Shown here in pieces: positions 36,561 through 48,904 of a DNA stretch of 64,000 bases; the first letter of the stretch is position 1, and each line of letters starts with the position of its first letter. Position numbers and translations under genes: made by a program. This DNA comes from Myrmaecium sp. VS I D KN 1 (Eukaryota; Ascomycota; Dothideomycetes; Valsariales; Valsariaceae), in the NCBI GenBank assembly GCA_019775845.1, contig JADQAV010000028.1:558001-622000 (forward strand), written 5' to 3'. The notes beneath the pieces are model-generated. The model was given only the letters and a program-made list of their open reading frames with translations. It was not told where the DNA came from and did not search any database.

Positions 36561-37988
36561 ATGCCGTCCTTCTATCCTCGCACGATGCCTCATCATCTGC
36601 CCTTGACGCCTCCAGAGTTCGTGCCAAGTTATAATACGAATGGATGTGGAGGTCTCCCATACTCGCAGGCAGCATACAATCACTCGAGCGCCACTCTTTC
36701 CGACAAGAACGGCTTTGACTACTCAGAGCGCTACGGCCAACCTTCGTTCTTCCCGCACCCGAACTCGATGTATCACCATGCGTCCGGCGGCTACTCCATG
36801 TCCAGCTTGCGCCATGCGACCTCGTTCTACGAGCCAACGAACGCGAACGTTCTCCCGCCCCTGCGTGCTCAAGCTTCGGTCAGCGACATGCACATCAGCC
36901 AACCCCACTCGCACACCGATACGCATCACCGTCTCGAACAGCAGCCTAAGGAAGAGAAGGCGGTTGGTGGTGTGTCCGCGAAGCTCGACTACGACATGGA
37001 GCACATGACGGATTTCGTGGCCGACATGGCACAGGGAATGTATGGTATTCTGAAGTCCCCCATTTGCATGGCGGATATTGACATTATTCGAAGTGTTCAA
37101 CCAAACCGGCCAATGCCACCTTCTTTCCGGAAATGGGTTCATCAAGTTCTCTGCGCAACCAGGCTCCCTTCGGCGACGATCCTTCTCAGCATGCATTATC
37201 TGTCCATCCGCATGGCAATGATCTCCAAGGGTGGTCAGCAATATAAAGGCTCCGATGTGCAGATTTATCGCCTGCTCACCATCGCTCTGTTGCTCGGCAG
37301 CAAGTTCCTCGATGACAATACGTTCATCAACCGGTCTTGGTCGGAAGTCAGTGGCATCAGCGTTGCTGATCTGAATCGCTTGGAGACCGAATGGCTGGTT
37401 GCCATTGGCTTCAAGCTCCACCGTGAACCGGCGGAACCGCAGGGCTTCGAGGCCTGGAAAAAGCATTGGCATGAGTATGAGCGTCGAGCCAGAGATCGTG
37501 CTGCCAAGGCGACGAAGCTTGCTCCTATCGACACGAGCATGCAGCATGCAAGCAAGTCCTTCGGTGCTACCTACCGCTCAAGCTATGGAAAGCCTACCGC
37601 CCCAGAATTCATACCCAAAGCACAGGCGCAGTATACGCCGGCGTATAGCCCGTACGATCCCTGGATGAGCCAGCGGTCTGCTCAAGATCACTCGCCGAGT
37701 TCTGCCCCTACCTCCGGGCCTACAACGCCGGAGTACTTTAGCGGGTCTGGTGGATGGGCGTCGGACTATTCTAACAGCGTCTTCGCCTACCAGCCACCCG
37801 CCCCGGCACAGAACCAGACGCATGCTCATCACCCGTCGGCAGCTTTCGGTAGCGTTGCTTACACTCCTCAGTACGGACATTCAGTCTGGAATGCCCACCC
37901 CTTCAACTGCAGCTGTTTCCACTGCCTACATAGGCATCCTTCGTACTTTATGTCGCATAGCTACGGTCCGCAAACCGTTGCTGGCTGA
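36561..37988 (+). CDS. Clg1-like cyclin (Pho80/Pcl-type cyclin fold)
   Basis: 475 aa, uninterrupted. The N-terminal 110 residues are low-complexity (Tyr, His, Pro, Ser). A cyclin box follows at about 140-300: DMEHMTDFVADMAQGMYG, IRSVQPNRPMPPSFRKWVH, LPSATILLSMHYLSIRM, TIALLLGSKFLDDNTFINR, SWSEVSGISVADLNRLETE and WLVAIGFKLHRE. LLGSKFLDDNTFINRSW is the core shared by Pcl-class cyclins that partner Pho85-type kinases. The His-rich, Pro/Ser-rich tail ends FNCSCFHCLHRHPSYFMS, where Cys and His are clustered. The long N- and C-terminal extensions resemble Clg1 more than Pho80. The partner kinase and function are inferred from the family. The ATG at 36561 follows the probable leader intron. Confidence 0.8.
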   Translation: MPSFYPRTMPHHLPLTPPEFVPSYNTNGCGGLPYSQAAYNHSSATLSDKNGFDYSERYGQPSFFPHPNSMYHHASGGYSMSSLRHATSFYEPTNANVLPPLRAQASVSDMHISQPHSHTDTHHRLEQQPKEEKAVGGVSAKLDYDMEHMTDFVADMAQGMYGILKSPICMADIDIIRSVQPNRPMPPSFRKWVHQVLCATRLPSATILLSMHYLSIRMAMISKGGQQYKGSDVQIYRLLTIALLLGSKFLDDNTFINRSWSEVSGISVADLNRLETEWLVAIGFKLHREPAEPQGFEAWKKHWHEYERRARDRAAKATKLAPIDTSMQHASKSFGATYRSSYGKPTAPEFIPKAQAQYTPAYSPYDPWMSQRSAQDHSPSSAPTSGPTTPEYFSGSGGWASDYSNSVFAYQPPAPAQNQTHAHHPSAAFGSVAYTPQYGHSVWNAHPFNCSCFHCLHRHPSYFMSHSYGPQTVAG

Positions 37989-40147
37989 TTTTCTCGCGCC
38001 ATCCTTCGATTCTTTCGGATATCATCTTCCGTCCGTACCAAGGCACCGCTATTATCGGATTTCGCCGCTGCAGCATTGCATCTCCCCTTTGTCACAATTA
38101 TCCCTCGGGTGCCTCAGCTACGCTGCACACAAAAAGTTCTGCTTCGGTTTCACAGAAAAAAAGCGAGGTGCTTCGGTCACGAATCTCTATTGATTGTTCA
38201 TATTCTTCGATTCCTCTGGGCGGCCTTTCGAAGGTGCTGACCTAGCTGGCGTCTTTCGGACTACGTCCCGGGAGCGCTATTTCTTCCCGTTCTCCTTGTC
38301 TTTATCGGCATTTGTGGCCACAGTACGGCTTTGACGAGTGTTTCTTTGTTTCTCCTTTGGATTCGGCCGGTTAGATTTTTCTCTGCGTTTGTTCTTACCC
38401 TTTTCCGTTTTTTTCTAGACTCGGGACCTATTTTCTTTCTTTCCTGGGGCTCGGTCTTCGCTCTTCTGCCTTTTTCGTACTTACCCTTTTTTCACGTTTT
38501 GCCTTCACTGGCTGGGTTCCTGAACACGCTTTATTTCTCCGGGCCATTTTGTGCCCCTTCCCAGCGTGGTACCCCTCTATTTTTCGCGTTTTTCGCAGGT
38601 CTGATGCCCCTGTTACTCACCTGACATGGCTCTCTACGCGTTGTGGAGCCAACTCGCGCAAACAGCAGCAGGCAGTGGCGTTTTTCCCTCTCAATTCCGC
38701 AGTCTACGTTCTTATTTCCATCCCCTTTCCTGTCATTGTTACGATTTCTCTTCTTTCGGCGGCCGAACATCCATGCCGCGTTTTTTCTTTCCTGGGATGA
38801 TGCCGTTTTTCTTGAAGCACAAATCATGAGTCTTTTTTTGAGTTGTATTTTCGGCTTCGCTGACTGCCTAGCCGCTGATTTCTTGTCAGCTTGCCCTGGG
38901 ATTTTCACCATGGAGCTTTATTTTCTTTTTATGGGGGCCGGGTTGTGGGGTCACATCAGAAATTGCACTATCTTCCGGTGGGCATTCTGCTTGGGGGTTT
39001 GTCTTACCAACTGCTTCGTCGCTCATTCAAAGATGGTATCTGAGCAATCGAATACATGCTCAAGAAAAAAAAAGGGGAGGCAGCGTTTCATTACGTGTTC
39101 TTCTACGGGCTTCTAGGGAAGGGTTTTTTCTTTCTTTAGCTTCTTCTTTTTTTGCTCTTCCTTTTCTTCTCTCTCCTCTTTTTTCCGATCTGTTTTTTGT
39201 TCGGTTCATTGATTCCCCCCAACAAATTTCGAATTTTTCTCACCAGCCAAGCAAAGAAAACGCTACAAAAACCTCATCAAAAAAATGATTCTAGAAGCTT
39301 GCTGTCCGAAGAGGCTTACATAACGAATGAAAATATTTCGAGCCTCTCAATCACCTTTTTCTTCTTTCTTACCTACTTCTGTTCCGAGCCTCAGCAGTCT
39401 TCATTGATCGATCAGATGGGTTGATGATCCCTTGGTCGCTCGGGGAGGTGGTTTCTTATTTCATTTTCTTGCCTTGTTCTATTTCCCTTGAACGTGACAT
39501 GATCGATATGCTTAGAATTTATACCCGCCGCCTTCCTTGCTTCATAGAATGTCATGAGAAATGCATATTATCTGCGCCTAATCTTCCTTTGCAGCTCATC
39601 GTTGATGCATCAACGGGAGGGGAAAAGTGTCACCCCCTCCTTCCATCCACCTCCTTCCTTGCGTACGGTTGGGCGGGGCGTTCGGACTGACTCGGACCTG
39701 GTAGGATGGAAACGGAAAGTGCGCCCGATAGGACAGAACAGGAAGGGAAAGAGGGATGGAATGATATATTTATTTAACATGACTTGACTTAACTGGCGCG
39801 CTGTAGCCGAACTGCGTCTCCTTCCTATCTTCTTGTGTCCTTTTTATTCCCCCTCCATTTTTTTATATTTCAATACCCTTTCTCTATCGTTCTATTGATG
39901 AAGGAGATCCATGGCGAAAAGAAATAGGGCGCCTCTATTATAGGCAAAATTAGTTGGAAAAGTAAGGAGATGAGAATTAAGAAGAAAGGGACCAAAATAG
40001 ACCAAGCGGCCAACCCCCTTTCCCGTTCCCTTTCCAGACGCCGGGATTAATGGGGGCTTTGTAAATACATCATTTAGATCATTCAATTTCATTTTTTTTT
40101 TCTCTCTTCCCTCCCTCCTCCTACTCCTGCCCTCCTTCCCCCACCTC
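37989..40147. other. Gene-poor T-rich region after the cyclin gene
   Basis: About 2.2 kb between the cyclin stop and the receptor stop, which converge. The plus strand is markedly T-rich from 38,300 to 39,900, which suppresses stop codons in some frames and creates hydrophobic frames of 70-160 codons; none resembles a gene. Both 3' untranslated regions must lie here. Confidence 0.45.
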
Positions 40148-42758
40148 CTACTCATTCGGCTCAACCGGATGCATCCGCAGCCCGCCCCGACCCAACCGCC
40201 GCACATCCAGATCAACGCCGACACCAACGCCGGACTCGCGTTGCGCGAGCTCAGGTGTGACTGCCGCCGCCGACGCCGACGCCGCCGCCGCTGCCGCTGC
40301 CGCTGTCGCCGCGAGGAGGGGCGATGGTGGGCGGTTCTTGTCGTCGTGGCCGAGCTCGGTCAGGCTGGCGGCGGGATTGACGGAGTGGGGTTGTAGAGTC
40401 GGCGGCACGGGGCTGCGGCGGCGGCTTATTGGCGCGTCCACCGCCGGCGTGGGCGTCGTTGACCGCGCGGACATGGGGGAGAGCGGTCGCTGGAGGCCCG
40501 AGGAGCTGGGCGCTGGGCTGCTGCGCGGACTGATGCCGAGGGACGATCCGGCGCGGTGGTAGTGATGACGGTGCAGTGGATCGGGTGACGGGGACATGGA
40601 CGGCCGCGGCATCGCGACGGCGGCGGCGGTGGCGTTGGTGAATGGGCTCACGGATCTCAGGTCCGGCGAGGCGCCGCGGGTTGCGGCTCCCGGGGCGGGT
40701 GGCGGCGGGCGGTAGGGGATGTATTTCTCGCCGTAGGCGGCGCTGACGGGTGCGCTGGGCGCTTGCAGGAAGGAAGGTGAGTCGGGACGGGGGAAGGCTG
40801 GGGCAAGGCTGTGGGGATGGTGGGCTTGCTGGGAACTGGGGCGCTGGGGACGAGAGAAGTTCGTTGATGATGCTGCTGCAGCGGCGGCGGCGCCGGTGCC
40901 GGCTGACGATCGACGTCTTAGGGATTCTGGCTCTTCGATGTCTCTGCTCCTGCCCGATGCCGGAAAGGTTGCGGAGGAGGGACTGGAGGAGGAGTCCTCA
41001 TCCTCCACTGTGGTGACCGGTGGTGACGCTCGCTGCTTCTCCGAGACATTGACGGACTTGATCGGCAGGAAGACAGTGTGGTGAGCGAGTCCGTCAGTTT
41101 CGTTCATGGAGGTAAGGAACTCGCCGGAGTGCCGTTTGTTGCCGCGATTGCGGAACCATCGTACGGGTGAACAAATCAAGGTCCACCAGGCTTCGAACAT
41201 GCTCCATCGCGCGAGAAGGAAGAAGATCTCGATGCCCACGAGCTGGAAGAAGATTGTTTGTTAGCATCCGTGAGCATGAAATGGACATCTTTTCAGGGGG
41301 AACGCTTACGGATGCTAAGATCAGTGAGGTAAGCACTGTCGATCGTGGCACCATCAAACCTTTCGCATAGTGCATACACTGGTCCTTGTCACCGCCGCTG
41401 AGCACCAGACAGATGCTCCACGTTCTCGCCGCGCTCAGGTCGCTCGCCTTGGAGGAGACGTTGCCCAGCTTCGCGTCCTGCGCCCAGAAGACGACGACGA
41501 AATAGATCGACTCGATGGTGACCAGCAGGCTGACGACGATGTTTCTCCACTGCAGCAGGAAGAGCTTGCGCACCTTTCTCCACGCTTGCTGGGGCGAGTC
41601 GGACGACGCGGCGGCGGTGGAGGCGGGGTAGGACCGCAACGGGGCGGAGCCCGCGGACGAGGCCGCCGCCCGCTGCCGTTTCCGCGTGCGGAAGTAGATC
41701 CAGATGCACCAGCCCGTCGTCGCCATCTGGAGCAGGAAGGAGAGGGAGGCGAAGCCGACCAGCCAGATCCAGAAGGAGGCGATGGCGTGCTCGTGGTTCG
41801 GGAGACAGGTCTTGCCGGTTCGATAGGACACCCCCGTCGCCGCCAGCACGGCTGCCAACAGGCCGGCCGGCAGTGCCATGCCAACGACAAGGGAACCGAT
41901 GAAGAAGGGTCGGCCTGGATCCCGATCCCAGCAAACACGGATATGGAGCCACAATGCCCGGAGTAAGACTGGCGCGCCATCAGTGAGAAGAGAAGCCTAG
42001 CAGGGGGACAAGCGCAGGATCATACCCCAAACCACGGAACCCATCCCTCCAAGCGAGAGGAGGACGCCGGTCCATGCGCAGGTGGAGTCGGAGTGCATGT
42101 CATTCGGGGTGATGGTATTGTAGCAGAGCTCGGTCTCCGCCCCCAACGGGATCACAAAAGCGAGCTAGATAGCGGATGAACATCATCCTTCATTCTGTCG
42201 GGGGCAGCACGAAAGATGGCAGGGTGACGTACCGCGATGAAGACCGAGGGGAAGAGCAGACCCACGCTCAGGTAGTGACGGTGCGTCTGCTCCGGTGGCA
42301 GCACCAGGAACGAGATGGTAAGGAAGCCGCACAGGGCTAAAGACAGCGTGGACAGGTAGTTCGGGATGTTCAACTGAGTGTTGATGTAATCTGCGGACTG
42401 TGGTGAGCCACCGTTTCTTTGTCCCAGGGAACTGAAGAGGACGAAGAGGAAGGAGAGGGAAAAGAAGAGTGGTCGTGGTGCCACGACGAGATCATACTTT
42501 CAGGAAACACCCATTGCTGGACGGGGCAAGGCAGGCAGCAGCTGATGTTGGTCTGGATGGGCGAAGCTCCGCAGTATCGACCGGCAATGTCTGCTTGCGT
42601 TAGCCACGGGCTGTTGTCGGTTGTTGGTCGAACGGGTAAAGGTGCGTAGTGATCCGAGGATATGTGAGAGAGAAAGTCTTACATCCTCCAGAAGAGGGAA
42701 ATTCCGACTCATCATAGAACGGCGACGGACATGGATTCCCCGAGTAGTTGAGCGACAT
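40148..42758 (-). CDS. Seven-transmembrane receptor, fungal GPCR (GprM / MG00532-like)
   Basis: Plasma-membrane receptor presumed to signal through heterotrimeric G proteins; the ligand is unknown. Six exons on the minus strand: 42758-42683, 42590-42498, 42390-42233, 42164-42026, 41968-41310 and 41242-40148, totalling 739 aa. The short N-terminus has paired cysteines (GRYCG, then SCCLPCPVQQWVFPE). Seven hydrophobic segments follow, with family landmarks LPPEQTHRHYLSVGL after TM1, LCYNTITPNDMHSDSTCAW before TM3, and WLHIRVCWDRDPGRPFFIG between TM3 and TM4. TM7 crosses the last intron (LTSLILAS-LVGIEIFFLLARWSM). The cytoplasmic tail of about 340 residues is disordered, Ser/Pro-rich, with Ala runs. 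Exons 2-3 carry the least certain joint (107-nt intron, acceptor CCGCAG). The gene is divergent in neither direction from an obvious partner. Confidence 0.82.
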
Positions 42759-43478
42759 CGTGGCCGATCAGCTAGCTAGCTGGACTGGACGGTCAGACAG
42801 AGGACTTGCTGTTACTGGTCTCCAGGATGAGCAAAGCGGACGGCACAGGAGCGAAGCGGGGATGGCGGACCAAGGGCGGGGAAGACAGGCAAACGTCGAG
42901 GATATGGGGATATGGGCGCCATTAGATAGATGTCGTTGGCCTCTTTGTCCTCGGACCCCGTCCCCGAGAGTCCGGAAGCGTGGGAAGACTCTCGACATTT
43001 CCTTTGTCACGGCCTCTTCGGATTCCGCCCCTGCCCGAGTCTCCGGGACGTGAAGATGAAGCCGATAGCGATCTAGTCCTTGGAAGATTTATGCAAGAGG
43101 GAATGGTTGTGACGATGTGAGAGACTGAAAGAGATGAGATGTGGGAAGAAAGGACCCTTGACGGGAGGACGGAAAGCGCCCACTCAGTTATTCGATCTAT
43201 TTCTTATAGACCGACCGGCACGTCCCATCCACGCCGTGTGGAAAGCCTTACGCAACAACTTACCTACCTCACCACAATAGAGAGCCTGCCACATTGCTCC
43301 AACCGTGTCCCATCTTTCCCCCTTCCCTGTCCAAAGCCCCGACTTGACTTTCTTGAACGCCTGAACGACCGAGACTTGAAAGTAGCCCAAAGATGTATCC
43401 TATGAATCCGTCATGCAAGACCACGATAAGAGCAATGCGCGAAAGTGGTAAAAAAAAAGTGAACGAGAACATCCCCGT
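42759..43478. promoter_or_regulatory. Region between the receptor start and the Rsc7 stop
   Basis: 720 bp holding the receptor promoter and the 3' region of the upstream Rsc7-like gene, both on the minus strand. No supported open frame. Confidence 0.45.
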
Positions 43479-45191
43479 TTAGACGGGTACCCCAGAAAAG
43501 CTGATCTTAAGCTGCGACCGTGCTCCATCCGTCGTCTCCGTGTGCCAACTGTTCTTCCACTCCGTTTCTTGCTTCTTAGCCTCCTCGAACGCCTTTCGAC
43601 AGTCCGGAGGGAGCTCAGCGAGCATATCCTCTGAGACCTCGGGCAGACCACTGGGACCGACGTCCAAATAAGGACCGTCAGGGCCCGGCAGACCGAGGCC
43701 ACTGATGGGAGGTGATTGAAAGTAGGTATCTGTCACCATGAAGTTGCGCGCCACGATCGGTGGCACCGGGCTAAAGATGCTGCTGTCTGATCGACCGGGC
43801 CTAGCGTCCTGGTTGGCCTCGTCATGGCGAACGCCATTCGTCGCGGCTGATGTGCCGTTGGTCATAGCGGAGTGTTTCTTTGAGCCGTCACGGGCTTGCG
43901 CGTCCGACGGCACCGGGGCCAGCTCCTCCCATTTCACGTGACTTGGTTGCATAATCTTCGGTACCATCATGATGTTTGTATGTGGATCATAGATGCCCCC
44001 AAGATTGGCACGGCGGATGGCCACGAGCGTGGAGTTGAACCGGCTTAGTTCATGTCAGCCTTGCGCGTATGATCCGAATGGGCTCAATCTCACTCACCTT
44101 GCAGCTCGCGCATGCTCGAATTGCCAGTTGGCTGACGTAATGTTGACTTTCCTCTTACCTGGTGCGACTTTGCCGTTCGCCAGAGGCACGCTCGGAACTC
44201 CGGTGTGGTAGACGCTGCTCGCACCGTGCCATGCAACGTACTGATTCTTGTTGTATGGCTCGCCCGGCGGAGGCAACCTATCGTTGGGATCCGCAAGCTC
44301 TCCCTCGACATCGCCTCGTTCCCTCGCGGCGGTCACATAGTAATCGTCGATAATGCGCCGTCCGCCCACGATGATGCGGGCACCAAACTCGCGGAAAACT
44401 GATCTGGCTGTCACGACGCCTATGGCGCGTCCTTTGTAGGAATGAGGAATAATCTCGCGCTCGATCAGATCGCGCTTTTCCGCCTCGTCGATGATAATCT
44501 TGTACAGCTGCATGTGCTTGGTGAAGAACAAATAGCTGTCCCTGAATCCAGTACAACGGGCCGGTTCGGTAGACAACATGTAGAGCCTGTCGCCTCTGCC
44601 AGTGATCGTGAAGGTTCGTACACGGTATTCTCTGCCGCCTTTCAGATTGCCCAGCTTGTCGACCTTCGTTTCGCCTTCGGGATCCTCTGGTAGAGCCACT
44701 TCATCATCCACAACCTCCATCATGTTGCCTTCTTTGTCGATGGGTACCCGGGTAACGTGGGAGGGACCGCCTCGCGGCCGACCTCTGAAGCCACCGCCAG
44801 ATGGGCGCCCGCGACGCCTCTTCTGCGGCGTGCCCGTCTCCGATGCCCCATCCGCGTCGGCGAGATCCCATCCGGGCGGTTTGTTCTTGGGCGGTCGCCC
44901 GAGGCGTCGCTTTCGAGGAAACTGCTGGATCACCGGGGGCGACGACGGTTCTGAGGGAGCGGGCTGGGCCTCGGAATCCTGCGCGGCCGTGTCGGCGTCA
45001 TCTTCTTGCGGCGTCTCTGCGCGCGACTCCTGGGCGTCCGCCATTTCCTCGTCGGAGAGCTGCGCAGGCGTGGGAGTCCCTGATGCGGTCGTGATGATCA
45101 GTACGTTGCTTTGATATTCGCGGGGACTCGCGTTGAGCTCGGAGTGCATCGTACTGTGCGCACTCGCAGCTGCCCTCCTTCCGCGCGCCAT
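43479..45191 (-). CDS. npl6: RSC/SWI-SNF chromatin remodelling subunit Rsc7/Npl6-like
   Basis: Nuclear protein of the Rsc7/Swp82 family, an accessory subunit of the RSC and SWI/SNF nucleosome remodellers. Exons 45191-44098 and 44043-43479 (54-nt intron, GTGAGT donor, phase 2) give 552 aa. The N-terminal third is acidic and Pro/Ser-rich and contains two AT-hook-like patches, RKRRLGRPPKNKPPG and KRRRGRPSGGGFRGRPRG. The conserved core spans about 165-440: GREYRVRTFTI, RLYMLSTEPARCTGFRDSY, FFTKHMQLYKI, LIEREIIPHSYKGR, and FEHARAASRFNSTL, which is completed only by splicing. The tail is low-complexity except for a final Glu/Lys segment. The start MARGRRAAA was chosen over a frame extension upstream that looks non-coding. 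Confidence 0.88.
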
Positions 45192-48100
45192 GTCTGCTCG
45201 GGTTTGCGCCAAGGGTTTCGATTGAAATGGAGGAAAGAGCGGGTGTGGTGCTTTCTCAATGCTGTATCCGTATCGGTTTCCGGCCGACGCGCACGAATGC
45301 TTGCTGGAGGAACGCAACGGGAAACTCCCGACCGCCAAGACCACCGAAGCTCAATTGCGTTAGAGGGCTTTGTGGGCGGCCGTGGTCGACTACGGAGAGC
45401 GACAGGGGCCATCTTTCACCTCACATGGTTTGCGCCACGATACCCATCAGTACACCGCCACAACCTCGTACAATTGTGGCATTCAGTTTACCAGGGCACT
45501 CGCACCGTCGGATCAATTATCAAAACATGGAAGTACCTACACAACGATGCTGCGGCAAATTCTGCGAAGTTCTCCCTTCCCTTCAGATTTCAAATCCCAA
45601 TCACATGCTAAACCTGCATCGCCAATGCCGTCGCTGACTCGCGCGGTTCCCGCCGGTATTGAACCACTACCTCACATTGGTACACTCCCTGATCTCCCGG
45701 CTTACCAGCGGTCTCCTCATTCTCACGCACCTTGTTTTGATGTGGGAAGTGGATGCGGGATGCAAAGATCTTCACAACACAGTTGGCGGACCTCACCGAG
45801 TAGATGCCTGATTGAGGAACCGTGGGTTTCCTCACTAAACCTTTTGGGCGCCACCCTGCATCCTTGAGCAAATCGTCCTGCGCAGATCTCGTCGCGCCGC
45901 TGAGCCTACCGCTCGTTATGTGAGCTGGCAACCGGGCCTTCAGGATATACGAGCGCGCAGTTCCGATGAGGCTATCTTATCGTACAGTAGTGTGTTACGT
46001 CTAATAGGCAAGTACGTACTTGTACGTCTATAGCGGCAGAAGAGGTTCATGCACTATGACGCTTTCCCAAGATTCCGCTTGACGACCTTCCGGATGGACG
46101 CGTGAAAAGGCCAGGGATACTGGTAGCCAGGCATGTGAGGCCTGAGCAGGCGCTCAAGGTCCGAAAGCTCACCTCACAGTCGACACAAGTTGGTTGTGGT
46201 GGAGAGCCCGTGAGCAGGCCTATCGGAGGAAAACGGGAACAAGGGGATGCACGGTGTTGTCAAGTTGTCAAGCTTCACGGCGCCGGTGCCTCTGGGAGAT
46301 GGGGACATCCAGAGAGCCGGTGTATGACGATGGTCAGGGAAAACTGGGATTGTTATGGGGCAACCAAGGGTTTATTTCGGCCGGATGGCTCGTTACCTTA
46401 CGTTTCTGCGCGGGATTTCCACCAGCCGACGGACCCGTGATACGGGCCACTGGCGACGAGGAACATGTCCCGGTGCAGGTAACTTGGGCTAATAATCAAG
46501 ATGTCACCCTGGGATGTAGCGTTTAAAATGCTCCAAGGTTCTTCGTTCGCCAGTGCCTGGAGACGAACACGAGATTGCTTGCAATCTCAGCATATTGGCA
46601 TCGTTCTGATCAAGCGTCGAGCTTCGGAGAAATCCTTGCCGGAAAGGAACGCAGGGAGCGGTTATCAACGAAGAAAGTCAAGGATCGCTGCCTTAATAAG
46701 CGCCAACGGACAGGCAAGGAGCGTCACCACACTCACCACCCACCACCACACAAGGCTCCGAGTGATGCTGATGATGGCATCTACGCGGGACGTGCAGGGG
46801 AATGCGCAGGGAGCACATGTCCAACGAAGCCAGCAGCTCTTTGACGGCGCCCAAACACAAGCGCTTGCATGGGTGATCCGCGAGTGAGTGACATGGCTAG
46901 TATTCGACGTGCGTTTCTGCGTTTTCTGCGTTTCACAGCTCGTGCTGAGCGTGCGAGTTCGAGTGACTGCAGGAGGGCGGTGGGTGGGAGTGGCTGGGGG
47001 GACGAAAGGGTGAGAGTGAGGGCGGCGGACAGGGCATCTTCGGGCGGAGCGGTGAGGAACTGCCCTTTAGGGGCGGACCCTGGGATCTGTTCAGGAAGTG
47101 CGATGACATCTTCGTGGAGAAGCGAGACAGGCTGTTGCTGAGCTATCGCCCTCGGCGGCTCCACTCTGCACTCACGGTCACCTCCAATCCCGCGCGTGCG
47201 TGCGTTGCTGCTCTGCTCTGGCGCGCCTGTGCTGGGGGGATAATCTCCAGAGGGGATTACGAGACGTGGCTTGCCGGGGGCCGGTGGTTGCCGGTCAGGC
47301 CCAACGGAGGCCCTGCAGACGATGAGCCCAGATCTCCACGGTCATTGACTATCGCCTGACGGGTGTTTTGGGTGTTCCACGGGAGGCTCTGGCACATGAG
47401 ATACCCGGGGGTGGGAGGGGAGGGAATTGGGGAGGGGGGGCGGCGGCGGGGAGGTGCCGATGGGCGTTCGAGAAAGGGCGGAAGGTCGCTGGCGGGAGAG
47501 GCGCGCCCTGGCGGTCCCAAAGAGGGCCAGGGGGAGGGAGGAATGGGAGGAGAGGAGGAGGAGGAGGAGAGGGAGAGGGAGAGAGGGTGGGTGGAAGGGC
47601 CTCTGCAGGATAACTGCAACCGCGGGTCCCAGGGCGCAGGAGGGCGCAGAGAGCGTGAAGGGGACAGGGAACGGCGGAAATGCAACCACCAAAGAGGAGC
47701 CCTTGCCCTCGGGAAACCCTGCAGGCCTTTCCTCCCTCCCTCCCTGCGTGCCCGCCCTGCCTACCTGCTTGCCCTGCCCGTGTGCCTGCCTGCCTGCCTG
47801 CCTGCCTCCCTGGCCTTCCTCCCTGCGCCGCGTTCGCCCAGGAGCCACGAGATTAATCGATTATCGCAGCGTCCATCGCCGTCACCAGTCCCCACCGGCC
47901 GGCAGTAGGCGACGGTTGGCCGAGGGGTTTGCGTCTTCCTTCGGCGTCGACCACCAGCGACACCCAGCCCAACCATCGCAACGAGCGGAGCGTCTCCTCA
48001 GCCAGCGACGCAGCGACCGGCACTCAAGCGGCCCAGTAGTAGTAAACCCGCCGGGCACACGAGCAAACCAGCACGCCGGCAAACGAGCGAACGAACGAGC

Positions 48101-48904
48101 CGGCAAACCAAACAAAACCGCCCCGAAAATTCCAATTTCCACTTTTCCGCCCCGGAAGAAGGTTCTTTTGCGGCTACGCTGGAGCTCGTTTGGCTCCACC
48201 GGCCTGCCGCCTTGCCTCTTCCGTTTACGTCGCGCTCGGCTTCCCTAGTCTGAGACCGCACCGGCCCTTGAGCCCTGCACCTAGTCCCTCCACCAAACTG
48301 CGGATAGCCACTCGCTGGCGCCGACGAGAGGATGACGCTACCACACAAACCCGCCAGCCCTGGCTCTCTGCGTGAATCTGCGTCCGACGGCTGCTCCACC
48401 ATATCTGCTGCCACTGCGGATACTCGTGCTTCTCCGTCGGGTGGTTCTTCTTCTTCTCCTCCTCCTTTGGCCCCTGAACTTCTCTTCTCTACTCCTACAC
48501 CTGTCCCTATACCTCCACCTCAACCTGCACCTGCACCGACCTCCACTCCAGCTCAAACATCCGCCCTCATCTCCATCCCACCTGCAGATGTCCGACCTCG
48601 GACGCCGTCTGGAAACGAACGTATCGAGGATCGCATCTACGCCAGCCACTTCGAGAGCGAAACAACTATCCTCAGGCCAAGTGCTCTGCCCCGACGTCTA
48701 ACTCATCAACTTGGTGGACGACCCTGCTTCGCGGAGAACAACCGTCCCGCAAGACATACCTCCTGGAAGTCAACGAGCGCTATCCCAACGCTTTCGACTG
48801 ATTACATTCCCTTCACCTCCGGAACTACAAACACCGCTGCTGGTACCACAACCGCACCAGGACCGCATCTGTTGCCGATATACTGGATAGGAGGATCCGT
48901 CAAC
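45192..48904. other. Gene-poor region between Rsc7 and SCH9 (divergent)
   Basis: 3.7 kb between two divergent genes. 46,900-47,700 is G-rich on the plus strand and 48,300-48,600 is C/T-rich; both create long frames with biased composition (for example 47427-48248 and 48332-48997 plus) that look like noise. The part from about 47,700 is probably SCH9 promoter and leader. The frame 48332-48904 is in phase with the SCH9 start and could be an N-terminal extension, but it has the composition of a leader. Confidence 0.4.
47783..47806 (+). repeat. (TGCC)6 microsatellite
   Basis: Six tandem copies of TGCC, followed by imperfect TCCC. It lies in CCTG/CCTC-rich DNA upstream of SCH9. Likely polymorphic; no function suggested. 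Confidence 0.85.

Noticed and set aside
36723-37547. 274-codon minus-strand frame
   Set aside because: Antisense of the cyclin gene; Arg/His-rich shadow sequence.
38331-39116. Hydrophobic frames after the cyclin gene as a membrane protein
   Set aside because: T-rich DNA gives Phe/Leu-rich frames in several phases; no start context, introns or family match.
47363-48248. Overlapping 181- and 273-codon frames
   Set aside because: Arise from G-rich then C-rich low-complexity DNA; Gly/Arg/Glu repeats, no conserved motif, and several phases are open at once.
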